Source: Phycisphaeraceae bacterium (GTDB lineage Bacteria > Planctomycetota > Phycisphaerae > Phycisphaerales > Phycisphaeraceae). Taken from it: a stretch of 6,424 bases of DNA. Both the position numbers and the translations under genes were made by a program. The notes below the pieces were generated by a model that was given only the letters and a program-made list of their open reading frames with translations, searched no databases and was not told the DNA's origin. The stretch spans positions 1-6,424 of the forward strand of contig PUNN01000201.1 of NCBI GenBank assembly GCA_003552605.1. The letters run 5' to 3'. Of this stretch, positions 4,834-6,424 are shown one piece after another. Numbering within the stretch: position 1 is the stretch's first letter; the number at the start of each line of letters is the position of its first letter.

Positions 4834-6027
4834 ATGAATCAGCCGCTGCGCCAGCCGACCGCCTCCGCCGCGAGCGCCAGCCAGTCCAGTGGGCTGGGTG
4901 GCCGGGAGGCTCCCGCAGGCACAGGAGCGGGTGCGGGGACCGGATCAGTCAGCTCCGCCCGCGGTGGGGGCTCCTCGACACGCGAGACCTTTGACACCTT
5001 CGAGCTTGCCATTGTCCTGTCGCAGTACGACATCGGCATCATCGAGGCAATCCAGGAGTTCCCACGGGGCTCGCGACGGGCGCCGAAGGTGCTGATCCGG
5101 GCCGAGCAGGGCATGTACCTGCTCAAACGCCGGGCCCGCGGCAAGGATGACCCGTTCAAGGTCGCGTTCTGCCACCACCTCCAACTCTACCTCGCCGAGC
5201 GGCAGTTCCCCATCCCCCATCTGATCGGGACGCGACGGGACAACAACTCGATGCTCCAGTTCAAGGGGCGCATCTACGAGCTTTTCGAGTTCATCAAGGG
5301 AACGAGCTACGACAACTCGATCGAGGCGACCGCCGACAGTGGCAAAGTGCTTGGCCTTTTCCACAAGCTGCTGCGCGACCACGAGCCCGACTACGAACCC
5401 CCCCGCGGCTCCTATCACGCCTCACGGAGCGTGGCCAATTCGCTCGAATCGATACCGCAGACACTCTCGCGGCTCGACCCGGAATATGAGCGTTACGCCG
5501 AAACCACTGGCAAACTGGTCGAGAAACTCGGCCACGCCTACAGCGAAGCGGCCCACCGCGCCAACGAACTCGGCCTCGGCGACTGGCCGATGCAGATCGT
5601 GCATTCAGACTGGCATCCGGGCAACATGCTCTTCCGCGGCCCGCGGGTCGTGGCGGTGATCGACTACGATGCGGCCCGGCTCCAGCAGCGAGTGACTGAC
5701 ATCGCCAACGGGGCGCTTCAATTCTCAATTCTCGGCGGCGGCGATGACCCCGCCGCATGGCCCGACGACATTGACCTGCATCGTTTCAGGGCCTTTCTTC
5801 AGGCCTATGACCAGGTACCCGGCTGCATGATCTCGAAGGCAGAGTTGCAGACGGTGCCCTGGCTCATGATCGAGGCCCTCATCGCCGAAGCCGCCATCCC
5901 CATCGCTGCCACCGGCACCTTCGGCCGGATGGAGGGCATGGGCATCCTCGAGATGGTCCTGCGAAAGGTGCAATGGCTGAAGGGAAACGCCGAGCGCCTT
6001 TCGCAGGTGCTCGATGACCAGAAGTAG
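4834..6027 (+). CDS. APH-superfamily small-molecule kinase (ThrB/CotS/SrkA-like phosphotransferase)
   Basis: A 397-residue predicted cytoplasmic kinase with an aminoglycoside-phosphotransferase-like fold. Residues 1-50 are low-complexity (Ala/Ser/Gly/Thr-rich) and probably disordered. The N-lobe starts at about 52. Lys98 in YLLKRRA is the likely ATP-anchoring lysine. The hinge region is IYELFEFIKG (147-156). The catalytic (Brenner) motif is IVHSDWHPGNMLFRG, with His257, Asp259 and Asn264, and the metal-binding motif is VIDYDAA with Asp277. A conserved RVTDIANG follows, and the C-terminus is helical. This general family phosphorylates small hydroxylated substrates such as homoserine, choline, fructosamines and, for SrkA-like members, possibly protein. 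The motif wording (HSDWHPGNMLF) does not let me pick one. Start ATG 4834 is the only in-frame ATG before the N-lobe and lies right after a TATAAT. It stands alone, divergent from hpt. The superfamily is firm, the substrate unknown. Confidence 0.88.
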   Translation: MNQPLRQPTASAASASQSSGLGGREAPAGTGAGAGTGSVSSARGGGSSTRETFDTFELAIVLSQYDIGIIEAIQEFPRGSRRAPKVLIRAEQGMYLLKRRARGKDDPFKVAFCHHLQLYLAERQFPIPHLIGTRRDNNSMLQFKGRIYELFEFIKGTSYDNSIEATADSGKVLGLFHKLLRDHEPDYEPPRGSYHASRSVANSLESIPQTLSRLDPEYERYAETTGKLVEKLGHAYSEAAHRANELGLGDWPMQIVHSDWHPGNMLFRGPRVVAVIDYDAARLQQRVTDIANGALQFSILGGGDDPAAWPDDIDLHRFRAFLQAYDQVPGCMISKAELQTVPWLMIEALIAEAAIPIAATGTFGRMEGMGILEMVLRKVQWLKGNAERLSQVLDDQK

Positions 6028-6342
6028 CCTCGCCGAAGCGCACTTCTTCCAGGACCCCCATCCTTCACATCGCGAATACTGCGAATCAACGCAACCCCAT
6101 TGCATACACGGTGCCCCGACAGCATGCGTCGAGGCAGAAACGTGACGGCACAACACCAAGAACCGCAAGTCCGGGCGGAAGACGTCGGCTGGTAACGCAT
6201 CAACGGGACATTCCTGTCTCCGCGTTGGCCGTCGATTCCATACCGCCGTCCAGCCGAGCCCCCCACCGCCGCGGCTGGTCCAACGGGACACGGATGCATG
6301 ACACTTCTCGCGGATCCCCTGTTACGTAGAAGCAGGGGGGTG
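6028..6342. other. Intergenic region after the kinase gene with no recognised gene
   Basis: I see no protein with recognisable motifs on either strand. Open frames crossing this stretch show no family signature and fit the shadow pattern expected at this GC content. There is no strong terminator after the kinase stop: GAAG-CGCA-CTTC (about 6036-6047) is a 4-bp stem without a T tract. The end of a neighbouring unit may begin further right, beyond the window. Confidence 0.5.
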
Positions 6343-6380
6343 GCATGGTCAGCGGGCTGTCTTCAGCCCGATTGCCATGC
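6343..6380. repeat. Two-tier hairpin: GCATGG/CCATGC outer and CGGGCTG/CAGCCCG inner stems
   Basis: The outer arms are 6343-6348 and 6375-6380, the inner arms 6353-6359 and 6364-6370. A 4-nt loop (TCTT) closes the structure, and symmetric 4-nt internal loops separate the stems. The 13 paired positions are all Watson-Crick. No T tract follows, so this is not a typical intrinsic terminator. It may be a dispersed palindromic repeat or a structured RNA element. The flanking sequence also carries a 7-bp direct repeat, GGCCGCA, at 6383-6389 and 6418-6424. Confidence 0.5.
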
Positions 6381-6424
6381 GAGGCCGCAAGGCGCTCGGG
6401 GCGTCCTGAACCCTGGGGGCCGCA

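Noticed and set aside
4834..6027. Specific call as homoserine kinase (thrB) or an aminoglycoside-resistance enzyme
   Set aside because: Only superfamily motifs are visible; the catalytic wording does not distinguish subfamilies and no threonine-pathway or resistance genes are adjacent.
5725..6291. Minus-strand open frame covering the end of the kinase gene and the following spacer
   Set aside because: It overlaps the kinase C-terminus antisense, shows no family signature, and its composition is that of a shadow frame.
1..6424. CRISPR array, tRNA, rRNA, or a defence/prophage module
   Set aside because: No regularly spaced direct repeats, no cloverleaf or rRNA-like sequence, and no phage, restriction or toxin-antitoxin motifs were seen.

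Overview
The window is high-GC bacterial DNA. The best guess at the host is a planctomycete, possibly Phycisphaerae-like. The main reason is a secreted protein ending in a typical PEP-CTERM tail (IPEPASLALLGAGGLLLL followed by four Arg). A TTG-started gene and a promoter with almost no leader also fit, but the assignment is inference from sequence style and not from a marker gene.

Layout, left to right. Positions 1-927 (minus) hold the N-terminal 309 codons of a uroporphyrinogen-III C-methyltransferase fused to a uroporphyrinogen-III synthase domain (CobA-HemD), running off the left edge. Divergent from it is a small PilZ-domain protein (1024-1386, plus). Positions about 1480-1880 carry a frameshifted, truncated IS5-like transposase remnant on the minus strand. 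A hairpin at 2020-2053 lies downstream of a minus-strand secreted PEP-CTERM protein with a DNRLRE-like beta-sandwich domain (2112-2819). That gene has a perfect Shine-Dalgarno, a 5' leader of roughly 110 nt with two hairpins, an extended -10 promoter, and two dyads built from TTTTAC half-sites further upstream.

Positions 3263-4568 (minus) hold two overlapping genes. The first is a hypoxanthine phosphoribosyltransferase (hpt) carrying an unusual low-complexity insertion of about 64 residues. The second is a two-helix membrane protein with a bacterial PH (bPH2/DUF304) domain. A 265-bp divergent spacer with a GTTCAT-ATGAAC dyad separates them from a 397-residue APH/ThrB/CotS-type small-molecule kinase (4834-6027, plus). 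The kinase has a consensus TATAAT only 9 nt before its ATG, which predicts a leaderless or nearly leaderless mRNA. The last 400 bases hold no convincing gene but contain a strong two-tier hairpin.

The genes do not form one obvious pathway: tetrapyrrole (siroheme/cobamide) synthesis, c-di-GMP sensing, an exported protein, purine salvage and a kinase sit side by side as short independent transcription units. I see no defence system, CRISPR array or intact mobile element. The most unusual items are the inserted segment inside hpt, the predicted leaderless kinase mRNA and the regulatory dyads upstream of the PEP-CTERM gene.
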